DNA from: an uncultured Christensenellaceae bacterium | GTDB lineage: Bacteria; Bacillota; Clostridia; Christensenellales; Borkfalkiaceae | Direction: 5' to 3' | NCBI GenBank assembly: GCA_910586985.1 | Contig: CAJUKK010000006.1 | Coordinates: forward strand, 62,001 to 126,000 | DNA length: 64,000 nucleotides | Shown: piece after piece, positions 34,753 through 44,050 of the stretch | Numbering within the stretch: the first letter of the stretch is position 1 | How the letters are laid out: each line of letters starts with the position of its first letter | Made by a program: the position numbers and the translations under genes | The notes under the pieces: generated by a model | What the model was told of the DNA's origin: nothing | The model's input: the letters and a program-made list of their open reading frames with translations, nothing else | The model's database searches: none

Positions 34753-37700
34753 ATGAAGAAACTATTGCGCGCGTTATTACTCGGCGGAGTTGCGGCTTCT
34801 CTTGCAGTAACCGTCCCTTTGGCGGCATGCGACGTTACCGTAAAAGATCCTTGCGCCAACGGCGCACACGTGGACAAAGACGGAAACGGAATTTGCGACA
34901 ACTGCACAACGCCCATGCCCAAACCGGACGAATGCCCCAACGGCGGCTCGCACGTAGACGCAAACGGCGACGGAAAATGCGATAAATGCGGCGGTGATTT
35001 CAGCGGAAGTACGGTGGTACCTACTCCGAGCAACTATACCGTCACGGTAAAATCACTCGGGAACATTCCGTTAAAGGACGTGTACGTAACGCTTGAGGAT
35101 GCAAACGGCAAAAAATCATCCTCTACGACGAATGCGGACGGCATCGCGGGGTTCACGGTCGAGCCGGCTGCATATACCGCGACCCTTTCGAACGTACCCA
35201 AAGGTTACAGCTTTGAAGAATCGTACAAAACGAGCGGAGCGAATAAGAATTTCGATATCCACCTCGAGTCTTCGGTCATCAAAGAAAAAGCGCCTCAGGG
35301 CACCGTATACCGCGCGGGCGACGTTTTGTACGATTTCACCTATACGGCGGATAACGTTACGTATCAGCTGTCCGAACTGCTTGAAACGCGCAAAGCGGTC
35401 ATCCTCAACTTCTGGGCGACGTGGTGCGGACCGTGCAAAGCGGAATTCCCTTATCTTGACGCGGCTTACAAAAGTTGGCAAAACAAAGTGCAGACGGACG
35501 AGGCATATGCCGAACGCGGTTTGGAAGTACTTGCGATTTCCACATATGACGGTCCGCCCGCCGTTTCGCAATTTAAATCAAGCAACGGCTACCAATTCCC
35601 CTTTATGTCCGATTCCGAAGGGGTTGGCAACATGTTCACTTACACGGGTATTCCCACCACGATTGTAATCGACCGTTACGGCGTGTTCTCGTTCATTCAT
35701 TCGGGCGGTATGAATACCGAAACGCAATGGAACGAGCTGTTTGACAAATACACTGCGGACGAGTACGTCGCGCCCACGCCGAGCCCTGAACCCGATCCCG
35801 ATAACCCCGATACGCCCGAACGCGTCGAACCCGACGTACCTTGGCCCGACCTCAACGATATCTCATCCGCAGTCACGCAATACGACGGCAGATTTACGTT
35901 CAACAAGGACGACGACAAGTATAACTGGCCTTGGGTCGTTTCCGAGGATAAGGACGGAAAACTTATCTATCCTTCCAACACGGGACACCCCAATTCCTAT
36001 TCCATTCTCTATATCGATTTCACGCTCACGCAAGAGGATATCGACAACGGACTTACGACGGTTGCGTTCGACTTCCACGCAGAGACAGAACAGGATCGCG
36101 ACCTTCTGTATATCATCACCGACGAAAAATTCGTGCGCGCGATTTCGGGCATAAGCGAAGTCGATTGGGAAACCTGCTACGCCCACGTATTCGACACGCC
36201 GGGCGAACATCAGATTGCGCTTTGCTACCAGAAAGACACGAGCAAAAACGTAGGCAGCGACCGTGTAAACATTAAAAATTTCCGTCTGATGAAAGAAGCG
36301 GACGTACAACATCCATTCTATGTGCAACGCGAGGCTGCAACGGGCGAACGCACGCAAAATGCCGAAGTAAACACATACGAAAAATACGTTTCCGTAGTTT
36401 TCAATAACGAGGACGGATATTACCACGTAGGAAGTAAAAACGGGCCGTTGCTGCTTGCCAACCTTATGGGTAAAACGCAGTACAGCCGCGAAAATTCTTT
36501 CTGGAATTACGTCTATCTCGGACATCTTGTCGTCGATCTGGACGGCGACGGCGTAAAAGAAGACCTCAAGGAACAGGGAACGTACTTTGCCAACCGCGCA
36601 ATGGACTCCGATATCGAAAACTGTTTCCCTGTGACCGAACTTCTGATGAAGTATCTCAATGCGCTCGCGGCAAAACTTGCAACGGATGCGGGCATTGCAA
36701 TCAATCCGAAGGCCTGGCTCGAATTCTGCTGTTATTACGCGCCTTACGGTACGGAAAAACAATTGGAAGATCCGATTAAAGGGATCACAACACATTCGGC
36801 AATCGAAGCCTTCGCCGACAATCCCAATACGGATATTGTGGAGTATACCACCGTCGTCATCAATAAACTGCTTAACCCCCGCGGATTCTATTATTATTTC
36901 ATTCCCGAAGTATCGGGCGTATATACGGTCGAATCGTTCGGAAAACGTATTGATCTATTGGATAAAGTAGTCGAATCAACCGAAGGACTCGAGACAGCGG
37001 CATCGATTTTAAAAGACAACGGAAACTTCTTCTCACCCGACGAATTGATCGTCAGCAATGATTTTAACGCTCAGTCAGGCGTAGACTTCAAGCTCTCCGT
37101 TTATATGGAGGCAGGTCAGAAATACTATATTTCGACAATGTTCAACGCGTACGAAGCGCTTGCAAAATTCAATATGAAGATCACTTACGACGGTGAGAGC
37201 AAAGACGTATGGTATCATGCCTCGACAGGTTATTATACGACGACGGTTGACGAAAACGGCGAACCTACGAATGAAATTTACCTCCCCTCGATCGAATATA
37301 TCTATGACGCGGAGGAAGACCGTTTTTATCACAAGCTTGAAAACGGTGAAAAAGGCAATATGATTTATATCGATTTCAGCCGTACGTCCTACTTTGATTC
37401 GGAATCCGCTTTAAAGCAGACGGTTGACTATCCTGACGTAGTACACGCCATCGCTTCCGACGGAAAGTATCTTACAGCGCCTGCGTTTGACTTTGACACA
37501 TGGGATTTGCTGATCACTTTGCCGGACGGCAGTACGTCGATGGGATTCCAGATCGAGGACTTCGAAAATAACCGCGAAACAAAAATCATCGCCGGCGTCG
37601 ATTATACCGATAAAATGAAGGAATACCGCGATAAAGCAGTCGCAACGGAAACGACCGCTACCGACGATAACCTCAAAGGCTGCCTGCCGGCGAACGCGGA

Positions 37701-37818
37701 ACTCGTTAATATTTTGCAAGTATATACGATGTTCTACGGTATCGGCACCTATATGCCCAACAACTGGTTGATGATGGCATACTACTATGAACATATCGGC
37801 GCGCCCGATCATAAATAA
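34753..37818 (+). CDS. Large lipoprotein with thioredoxin domain
   Basis: A 1021-residue exported lipoprotein. The signal peptide ends in LAAC with Cys26. Residues about 37-78 hold two H-x-D-x-(D/N)-G-x-C-D-x-C units, which look metal-binding. A Cna-B/SpaA-like beta domain (about 96-175) follows, then a TlpA/ResA-like thioredoxin domain (about 185-335) with WCGPC at 224-228. The remaining ~680 residues include beta domains with Y-x-F-x-P-x-x-S-G-x-Y repeats (FIPEVSGVYTVES near 717), as in pre-peptidase C-type domains. The thioredoxin part should exchange disulfides outside the membrane; the rest is unknown. CAGGAGG precedes the ATG. It is co-transcribed with the small lipoprotein behind it. 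Confidence 0.85.
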   Translation: MKKLLRALLLGGVAASLAVTVPLAACDVTVKDPCANGAHVDKDGNGICDNCTTPMPKPDECPNGGSHVDANGDGKCDKCGGDFSGSTVVPTPSNYTVTVKSLGNIPLKDVYVTLEDANGKKSSSTTNADGIAGFTVEPAAYTATLSNVPKGYSFEESYKTSGANKNFDIHLESSVIKEKAPQGTVYRAGDVLYDFTYTADNVTYQLSELLETRKAVILNFWATWCGPCKAEFPYLDAAYKSWQNKVQTDEAYAERGLEVLAISTYDGPPAVSQFKSSNGYQFPFMSDSEGVGNMFTYTGIPTTIVIDRYGVFSFIHSGGMNTETQWNELFDKYTADEYVAPTPSPEPDPDNPDTPERVEPDVPWPDLNDISSAVTQYDGRFTFNKDDDKYNWPWVVSEDKDGKLIYPSNTGHPNSYSILYIDFTLTQEDIDNGLTTVAFDFHAETEQDRDLLYIITDEKFVRAISGISEVDWETCYAHVFDTPGEHQIALCYQKDTSKNVGSDRVNIKNFRLMKEADVQHPFYVQREAATGERTQNAEVNTYEKYVSVVFNNEDGYYHVGSKNGPLLLANLMGKTQYSRENSFWNYVYLGHLVVDLDGDGVKEDLKEQGTYFANRAMDSDIENCFPVTELLMKYLNALAAKLATDAGIAINPKAWLEFCCYYAPYGTEKQLEDPIKGITTHSAIEAFADNPNTDIVEYTTVVINKLLNPRGFYYYFIPEVSGVYTVESFGKRIDLLDKVVESTEGLETAASILKDNGNFFSPDELIVSNDFNAQSGVDFKLSVYMEAGQKYYISTMFNAYEALAKFNMKITYDGESKDVWYHASTGYYTTTVDENGEPTNEIYLPSIEYIYDAEEDRFYHKLENGEKGNMIYIDFSRTSYFDSESALKQTVDYPDVVHAIASDGKYLTAPAFDFDTWDLLITLPDGSTSMGFQIEDFENNRETKIIAGVDYTDKMKEYRDKAVATETTATDDNLKGCLPANAELVNILQVYTMFYGIGTYMPNNWLMMAYYYEHIGAPDHK

Positions 37819-37831
37819 GGAGATCAACATT

Positions 37832-38215
37832 ATGAAAACGATAACAAAAAAACTTTCCCTCGTATTGATGCTTGTAATCGGCATCATCGGTTGCTTCACT
37901 CTGTTTGCATGCGGTGAAGATCCCGACACTCTCCCCGAAGATACGGGATATGCGGTATACGTTAAATTGCCCGACGGAACGGCTGCCGCAAACGTTCAGG
38001 TGCAGGTCTGCAAAGAAGTAAACGGCGCAGAGACGGAATGCAAAAGTCCCTTTGACGTAAATGCGGAAGGCAAAGTCGAATTCAACGATATCGTGGCAGG
38101 AGAAGTGTATAACGTACACCTTTTGAAGGTGCCCGCAGGCTACAAAGCGCCCGAAACAAAATTTCAACTCAAAGACGGCAACAAAGTCGTTACAATCACG
38201 CTTGTTGCAGAATAA
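37832..38215 (+). CDS. Small lipoprotein with Cna-B-like domain
   Basis: 127 residues: signal peptide, lipobox LFAC with Cys27, then a single beta-sandwich domain of the SpaA/Cna-B type (YAVYVKLPDG, VNAEGKVEFNDIVAGEVYNV, VPAGYKAP). It matches the N-terminal domains of the two larger lipoproteins on either side in pattern. The ATG at 37832 follows AAGGAG; an in-frame ATG at 37787 lies in the preceding gene. It starts 13 bases after that gene's stop, so the two form an operon. Probably a membrane-tethered partner; function unknown. Confidence 0.82.
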   Translation: MKTITKKLSLVLMLVIGIIGCFTLFACGEDPDTLPEDTGYAVYVKLPDGTAAANVQVQVCKEVNGAETECKSPFDVNAEGKVEFNDIVAGEVYNVHLLKVPAGYKAPETKFQLKDGNKVVTITLVAE

Positions 38216-38229
38216 TCGAACGAGAATTT

Positions 38230-38268
38230 CGCACCGCTTATCACAAGATAAGCGGTGCGATTTTTTTA
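38230..38268 (+). terminator. Terminator after the two-lipoprotein operon
   Basis: 13-base-pair hairpin CGCACCGCTTATC and its complement with a four-base loop, then ATTTTTTT. Confidence 0.9.
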
Positions 38269-38349
38269 TATTATCGTTTCCTTTTACTTAAAAGCTCATA
38301 ATACATAATTTCCCAATCTTGAAAATTTATAATTATACAATGTAAGCGG

Positions 38350-38378
38350 TTGCTTTTTTCACGACTTCGTAGTATAAT
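38350..38378 (+). promoter_or_regulatory. Promoter of 784-residue lipoprotein gene
   Basis: TTGCTT, 17-base spacer, TATAAT, about 60 bases before the start codon. Confidence 0.65.
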
Positions 38379-38438
38379 TTTTGTATAACCGATATGGATC
38401 ACCATAAGTACATCCTTTCGGCATTTGGAGGAATATTT

Positions 38439-40793
38439 ATGAAAATCATTCGAAAAGCACTCTCCGTTGCTTGCTTTACCGCAATGAGCGCGACGTGCGC
38501 TTTTGCGCTTTACGCATGCAACGGAGACCCTAAGCCTTCTTCCTATGAATATACCGTTTCCCTAAAGGCTCCGAACGGCAGCGTTTTGCCCGATGCGGAA
38601 ATACAGCTTGCCAAAGTGGAAAACGATGCGGAAGGCGAAAAGACGCAACCTGTAAAAGTTGATGAGAACGGTAAAGCAACGTTTACGTTCAATGAAGAAG
38701 CGACGTTTAACGTCTATGCAAGCGGATTCTCTAAACTGTATCTCATGCCGGAAGGTCCGCTCCGCGTAACGCCTGCCGCAAAATCGGCGAACATCACCCT
38801 TTCCTACGACTTAAAAACGTCGCAAAGCGGAGACGGAACGGCGGAACATCCTGTCGATATGCTTACCGGAAAACCCGACACTTCTAAACTCAGCTACGTC
38901 ACATATAACGGTTATTCTGTAACGCAGGGCGTATATAAATCGAGCGCCGCCGAGGCAAATAAAACGGTCTACTACCGTTTCCGCCCGACCCGTTCCGGAA
39001 TTTATACAATCTGGACGGAAGGCACGGCAGACACGCGCTTTCAACATTATATAGGCAGTCAAGCGGGTATATTTATCAACGATATCGACGAGTTAATTGC
39101 CGACGATATCAGCGAGTCCAACAAAAACTTTTCCTACGAATTAGAAGTATCGGACGAGCTTATCGAGCACAAAGCCGCCGACTACTTCTTCGGCGTTTCC
39201 GTTAAAGAGGCGGCCGCTTTCCCCGCGGATTTCCATCTGTTGGTTGAGCGCACGGGAGATTACGTTGCTCCGGAACAGTTGCCTTTAACAAGCGTCAAAC
39301 CCCAAAGCCCGCTTGCCCCTTTTGGCTCGCCCATAGATCAGCCTGTCGGAAACTTAAACGACAAGATCAATTGGCTGCTTCCGGACGGTTCAATCAAAGC
39401 CGCAAAGGACGAGGACGGATATTACCGCATCAGCAGCGACGGAGTAAAAGCGGACGGCGCGCTTATCTGGGCGGCAGTCGGCGCGCCCGTCAGAAGCGAA
39501 AGTATCGGCAACATTCTTTCGGTTTTCACTACGGACTTCGTGGGAATGGGCGACGAGTTACAGAGCAATCTTACCTTCAGCGACGGCGTAACGTATAAAA
39601 AGAATTACTATGAATTTGCAGTAGCATACAAAGCGGCGTCGAATAACCAAGGATTATATCCTTTGACCGATGAATTAAAGGAATTTTTAACGCTTTTTTC
39701 GGAAAAAAATAAAAAATGGCTCGAAAACTGTAATTTTGTCTTTGAAAGCGGTTACGAATGGATGTTTGCCTGCGCGACTTATAAAACGGATACCAATCCC
39801 GCCGGAAACGCCCCGGAAAATCCGATCGAAATCGACTTCGGCACGCAATCGCTGCTTCTTCCCGCAAACACCAAAGTTTATTATAAGCTTGCTCTTACCT
39901 CAAATCTTAACAGCGATGACGTTGCGATTACCTCTTCTACCGTTGGACTTACCATCGACGACGGCAATAAAACTTATACGGTAACCCCGAATTCCAACGT
40001 TTCGGTTTCTGTTCCGAGAGATAAACTCAACAGTTACGTCTTTTCGGTGATCGCCGATTCCGATCAGCGTTGCGCGCAATTTACCCTGCGCATACGCGGA
40101 GGAGACAAAGACAATCCTCTGGAATTAGTTTGCAGCGATAAAACGCTCAAAGCGCAAATTGCTGTCAATAACGGGAAACTTTGGTACTTTATCGACAATA
40201 CTCAACTCAATCCCTCCACGGAAAGCGTCACGCTTTCCTCTTCGAGCACAGGTCTGAGACTCGTCGTACCCGATGCTAAACCTGTCATCGACGATACGGC
40301 AAGTTCGACCCGTCCGCTTAACGTCTCTATCCCCGTATCGGATTTAAGATCGCCCTTCTATCTCACGGCGGAAAGAGCGGGAGAATACACCTTTACGGTA
40401 ACCGAAACGATCGCTCTCCCCGGTTCTAACGCCAACGCCGCCGTAGAAATCGAACCGAGCAACGACCTTTCGATCACCTACCTGAAAGACGAAAACGGAC
40501 TCTCGTTTTACGCCACCTTTACCGCCGAGACCAACGGCATTTACGAGTTTGCGCTTGCCGATGCAACCAACGCCAAGAGGAACGAAGTAGTTATATATTA
40601 CAATGCGGAAAACGAAGTTCCCCACCATACGACGCTCGGCCAATCCCGCACGCACGAAAATCAGCGTCCCGTAGACATTCCGGAAAAGCACAAAATCCTT
40701 GTTGAATTAACGGCAGGGACGAAGGTCATCATCCTGTTTACCTGTAACGGCTTAACTCCTTTCGAGGTTGGTTTTTCGCTCACAAAACAATAA
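38439..40793 (+). CDS. Lipoprotein with Cna-B-like and PPC-like domains
   Basis: 784 residues, exported. The lipobox LYAC puts the lipidated Cys at 27. A Cna-B/SpaA-like domain (about 36-125: YEYTVSLKAPNG, KVDENGKATFTF) matches those of the two preceding lipoproteins. Two or more beta-sandwich domains with the pre-peptidase-C-like pattern follow: YYRFRPTRSGIYTIWTEG near 182-199 and FTAETNGIYEFALAD near 691-705. There is no catalytic motif. TTGGAGGAA precedes the ATG at 38439; an in-frame ATG at 38394 has no such site. It is likely a surface adhesion or binding protein. Confidence 0.83.
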   Translation: MKIIRKALSVACFTAMSATCAFALYACNGDPKPSSYEYTVSLKAPNGSVLPDAEIQLAKVENDAEGEKTQPVKVDENGKATFTFNEEATFNVYASGFSKLYLMPEGPLRVTPAAKSANITLSYDLKTSQSGDGTAEHPVDMLTGKPDTSKLSYVTYNGYSVTQGVYKSSAAEANKTVYYRFRPTRSGIYTIWTEGTADTRFQHYIGSQAGIFINDIDELIADDISESNKNFSYELEVSDELIEHKAADYFFGVSVKEAAAFPADFHLLVERTGDYVAPEQLPLTSVKPQSPLAPFGSPIDQPVGNLNDKINWLLPDGSIKAAKDEDGYYRISSDGVKADGALIWAAVGAPVRSESIGNILSVFTTDFVGMGDELQSNLTFSDGVTYKKNYYEFAVAYKAASNNQGLYPLTDELKEFLTLFSEKNKKWLENCNFVFESGYEWMFACATYKTDTNPAGNAPENPIEIDFGTQSLLLPANTKVYYKLALTSNLNSDDVAITSSTVGLTIDDGNKTYTVTPNSNVSVSVPRDKLNSYVFSVIADSDQRCAQFTLRIRGGDKDNPLELVCSDKTLKAQIAVNNGKLWYFIDNTQLNPSTESVTLSSSSTGLRLVVPDAKPVIDDTASSTRPLNVSIPVSDLRSPFYLTAERAGEYTFTVTETIALPGSNANAAVEIEPSNDLSITYLKDENGLSFYATFTAETNGIYEFALADATNAKRNEVVIYYNAENEVPHHTTLGQSRTHENQRPVDIPEKHKILVELTAGTKVIILFTCNGLTPFEVGFSLTKQ

Positions 40794-40807
40794 TTTTTTG
40801 AACGATC

Positions 40808-40843
40808 GATCCCCGTTTCTGTTAGAAACGGGGATCATTTTTA
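40808..40843 (+). terminator. Terminator after 784-residue lipoprotein gene
   Basis: GATCCCCGTTTCT/AAACGGGGATC hairpin followed by ATTTTTATTT. Confidence 0.85.
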
Positions 40844-40857
40844 TTTAAACAAAATAT

Positions 40858-40885
40858 AGCCGTTGTCGGATCACCGACGACGGCT
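40858..40885 (-). terminator. Probable terminator after ypeB
   Basis: AGCCGTTGTCGG/CCGACGACGGCT hairpin with a four-base loop, 26 bases after the ypeB stop. The T run on the minus strand is short (ATATTTTG), so it may work together with the next hairpin. Confidence 0.6.
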
Positions 40886-40910
40886 ATGTTATTGATTATA
40901 TCTGTGACAA

Positions 40911-42935
40911 TTAACGAAGATATCTTCCCATTGCGCTGTTCCGGATACAGAACACTTCTACTTCTTCGCCGGAATTTGCATCGATATATACGATATATTC
41001 ATCCTCACCGTAAGCGCAAGCAAATTCATACACCAGAATTTCTTCGCCGTCTACGGGCACCAAAGCAAGATTGGCATCATACGGCTTTAACGCGCCGCCG
41101 AGAGATGCAAGCGCCTCTCCTTCGGAGATTCCCGCCGTCAGATTGCGATCCGCCTCGTAATTGAAGAGATACCGCGTCGCATCCATACCGATCACGCGCC
41201 CCTTCTGCTCGCATACGCGGATACGAATGGTGTCGGGATAAGCTCTTACGCCGTTATCCACGCTCACATACGTGAGGTCGGCAACCATACCTGCATCGGA
41301 GAGCCACACTGCCTCTACGTTCTCGTATCCGAGACCCGCAAGGAATTCCTTTGCCAGAGAATCGCACGTTTCCAAATCGAAATTCTTCTGCGAGCAAGGC
41401 TCATACGTGTCGAAGAATGCAAGCTTGCCGCCGTTCTTACTGATCTGGGCAAAAATTTCAACGTCGTTTTCGTCCATCATCACAAAATTGTAGAACGTCG
41501 AACCCTGCGCCATCGTCTCGCCCGTATACTGCGTGCTTACGACATGATAACTGTTGAAATAATTTTTCGCAAGCTCCTCCGCCTTTGCGGAAGTTACTTC
41601 TTCAAGCGTATTGAGTTTATTTTCGCCGACGTTGCCCGCGCCCGAGAAAGGAGCGTCTACCGCATCCTTGGGTTCCTCATGCGTGCCTCTGCCGATCTCG
41701 CCGAACTTATTCTTCATTTCGCAATCTTTGCCGCCGAAAAAGTCTCTGAATTCGCTCTCCGTCATATTCATCGCAAGATTGTTAAGTTCGTTATAGACGC
41801 GCGCGTTTATCTCGTAAAGGTAGGAAACCGTATTCATTTCCGTACTGCTCAACGATTGACCTTTTGCAAGCTTATTCAACAATCTGCGGGCATACGAACC
41901 CGTCTTGTTTACGAACGAAGAAATATCCGTACTCGTTGCATTGTCTACGGGAATACGTTCAAGCGCATTCTCCATCAGCGCGCTGTCGACGAGAATTTCC
42001 GTAAGCAACTTGCGCTGTTCGTTTGCGCCCGTCGCCACGCGAAGTTTCGAGAGATTGCTGTCCATGTCCTCCGACGCGGATACCATCTCGTAGAGCGTCG
42101 CACGGTAGCCGCTCTCCGCCGCCAGCGTCATATCGTTCATCTGGAACGAACCTGCCGTCACGACGGTCGCCAGCGCAAGGCACGCAACGCCGAGCGAAAT
42201 CACCGCCGCAAGCCAACCGCCGAATCCGGGGGTGCGCTGCTTGTTCTTTTTGCGCTCGTTGCGCGTTTCACGCTTGTGTTTGCGATCCTCAGCCTTGCGG
42301 GCGTGAGCCGCCTCGCGCGCCTTTATCTTCTGTTCGCGCTGTTTTTCAATCGCTTCCTGTTTCTTACGCTTTAACGCAAGTTTTTCTTTTTTCTCGCGCG
42401 CCAAGCGGTTGCGTTTTTCTTCGCGGCTCTCGTTTTTCAAAAGCTCGCGGCGGGCAACGCGCTCTGCGCGGCGTTCTGCGCGCTTTTCTTTGAGCTGCGC
42501 CTGTTTCTCAAGCGCACGGGACTTGCGTTCCGCCTTTTTCTCTGCAAGCGCGGCTTTTTTAGCAAGTTTCTTTTCCTTATATTCCGCTTTCTTTGCTAAT
42601 TTCTTCTGCTTAAGTTCCGCCTTTTTAAGGAGTTTCTTTTCCTTGCGGGCAGCCTTCAGCTTTGCCTTTTCGATTCTGCGCTCGGCAGCGGCGTTTTCGG
42701 CTTTCTCCGCCTTAGTCGCCTTTTCCGCTTTGGTCGCGGCACGCTTTGTATTGCGACTCCTTGCATTGCTCGCGGTCTTCGTTGCAGTCTTTTTTGCCTT
42801 GCGCGTATTCGTACCCTTCTTTGCCGTCTTTTTATCTTCTGAGACGGTATTTACGCTCTCGGGAGAGGGCTTTTTTTCCAACGACTCAACTTTTTCCGCG
42901 CCGCTGGATACGTTCTTTCCGGTTCTTTTCTCCAT
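40911..42935 (-). CDS. ypeB: Germination protein YpeB with long basic extension
   Basis: YpeB is a spore membrane-associated protein that stabilises SleB and controls cortex hydrolysis at germination. The C-terminal ~430 residues fit YpeB: a membrane segment at about 240-262, the helical region, and PepSY/YpeB repeats (GDEEILVYEFACAYG-like stretches, DANSGEEVEVF near 655). Normal YpeB is about 450 residues; here residues 1-235 are an added, highly charged helix of K, A, E and R (for example KKAELKQKKLAKKAEYKEKK near 112-131) on the cytoplasmic/core side. The gene begins 10 bases after the sleB stop. Confidence 0.9.
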   Translation of the reverse strand: MEKRTGKNVSSGAEKVESLEKKPSPESVNTVSEDKKTAKKGTNTRKAKKTATKTASNARSRNTKRAATKAEKATKAEKAENAAAERRIEKAKLKAARKEKKLLKKAELKQKKLAKKAEYKEKKLAKKAALAEKKAERKSRALEKQAQLKEKRAERRAERVARRELLKNESREEKRNRLAREKKEKLALKRKKQEAIEKQREQKIKAREAAHARKAEDRKHKRETRNERKKNKQRTPGFGGWLAAVISLGVACLALATVVTAGSFQMNDMTLAAESGYRATLYEMVSASEDMDSNLSKLRVATGANEQRKLLTEILVDSALMENALERIPVDNATSTDISSFVNKTGSYARRLLNKLAKGQSLSSTEMNTVSYLYEINARVYNELNNLAMNMTESEFRDFFGGKDCEMKNKFGEIGRGTHEEPKDAVDAPFSGAGNVGENKLNTLEEVTSAKAEELAKNYFNSYHVVSTQYTGETMAQGSTFYNFVMMDENDVEIFAQISKNGGKLAFFDTYEPCSQKNFDLETCDSLAKEFLAGLGYENVEAVWLSDAGMVADLTYVSVDNGVRAYPDTIRIRVCEQKGRVIGMDATRYLFNYEADRNLTAGISEGEALASLGGALKPYDANLALVPVDGEEILVYEFACAYGEDEYIVYIDANSGEEVEVFCIRNSAMGRYLR

Positions 42936-42944
42936 AATTCCTCC

Positions 42945-43691
42945 TTAAATGGCAAACACGTGCTTGCCGATGACCGTAACCGTCTGACGGTTAAAAATCC
43001 ACGCGCTCGTCGCAACGGCGGGATTGTAGTAATAAAGACACCCATACGTCGGATCCCAACCGTTCATCGCGTCGCGCGCCGCATCATAAGCGGTCTGATT
43101 GGGTTCAAGATTAATCTGACCGTCGTCCACCGCCGTAAACGCGCCCTTCTGATAAATTACGCCTGCGATCGAATTAGGGAACGACGAACTCTTTACGCGG
43201 TTCATGATAACCGCACCGATCGCTACCTGTCCCGTATAGCTCTCTCCTCTCCCCTCGGCATAAATTGCCTTTGCCATAAGGTAAACGTCCGACGAGGTGT
43301 ACGATGAAGAACCGCCTCCCGACGGCTTGTTGTTCTTATCCAACACGTTATACGAATCGTTCATGCCGAGCGCCGCATAAGTTGACTTACCGACGATCCC
43401 GTCCGCCGTCAAACCGTTCTTCTTCTGGAACGCAATTACAGCTTTGCGCGTACCCGCGCCGAACACGCCGTCCACTGCGCCCGTGTAATAACCCCAATTT
43501 TTCAGTCTGCGCTGAACTTCCTTCACCTCGCCGCCCGTGCTGCCTTGACGGAGCACTGCGGTTTCGACGACGGCAGTCTGCGCCGTGTCGGCTGCGGTGT
43601 GCGAACGCATTGCCGCGTATGTCGCAGCGGGTGCGACGGCGGTAGCTGCGAGCGCAAGCGTCAACGCGCCGATTGCCAAAACCTTTTTCAT
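42945..43691 (-). CDS. sleB: Spore cortex-lytic enzyme SleB
   Basis: SleB is a lytic transglycosylase that degrades spore cortex muramic-lactam peptidoglycan during germination. The 248 residues comprise a signal peptide (about 1-27), a peptidoglycan-binding domain (about 50-108: LRQGSTGGEVKEVQRRLKNW, FGAGTRKAV) and a Hydrolase_2 catalytic domain (about 135-248) with the acid in IYAEGRGES and GAVIMNRV. TAGGAGG precedes the ATG. ypeB follows in the same operon, the standard partnership, so the organism should form spores. Confidence 0.95.
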   Translation of the reverse strand: MKKVLAIGALTLALAATAVAPAATYAAMRSHTAADTAQTAVVETAVLRQGSTGGEVKEVQRRLKNWGYYTGAVDGVFGAGTRKAVIAFQKKNGLTADGIVGKSTYAALGMNDSYNVLDKNNKPSGGGSSSYTSSDVYLMAKAIYAEGRGESYTGQVAIGAVIMNRVKSSSFPNSIAGVIYQKGAFTAVDDGQINLEPNQTAYDAARDAMNGWDPTYGCLYYYNPAVATSAWIFNRQTVTVIGKHVFAI

Positions 43692-43699
43692 AATTTCCT

Positions 43700-43738
43700 C
43701 CTATGCGTAATGTTTGCAACTCGGCAAAAATTATGCGA
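43700..43738 (-). promoter_or_regulatory. Possible forespore (sigma-G-like) promoter of sleB
   Basis: The minus strand reads GCATA, a 19-base gap, then CATTACG, ahead of the sleB ribosome binding site. This partly fits the sigma-G pattern (GHATR, 18, CATXHTA), and no good housekeeping promoter is visible. Weak evidence only. Confidence 0.3.
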
Positions 43739-43914
43739 TAAATTTTCCGTTTTTCTTTTATATATGTTTTAATTGAAAAAAGTCAGAGCACAGTCATTTT
43801 AAATTGTTTACCAATATACTGTTAAAATTTTAAAATTTAAATTAAATAAATTGTAAAAAGTTGGAAATATGGCACCAATACCCATCAAATTTACCATATA
43901 AGCGTTAAATTCAG
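43739..43914. other. AT-rich intergenic stretch, no gene seen
   Basis: Between the divergent sleB and transglutaminase genes. It is very AT-rich with TTTTAAAATTT-type runs and a six-base inverted repeat ATATGG/CCATAT (43867-43899). No open frame or RNA gene is apparent. Confidence 0.5.
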
Positions 43915-43943
43915 TTGCCAAACATGCGCCAACAGGATATAAT
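43915..43943 (+). promoter_or_regulatory. Promoter of transglutaminase-fold protein gene
   Basis: TTGCCA, 17-base spacer, TATAAT. This leaves a leader of about 100 bases before the ATG. Confidence 0.6.
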
Positions 43944-44050
43944 ATACCAAAATCGAAGTTGACGGTTTAAAGAATAATTTCTTTGTTATCTATACGATAA
44001 TTTGGAAAACGTCGACCGTTGCTCGGTTAAATAATTTGCAGGAGAGTTTT

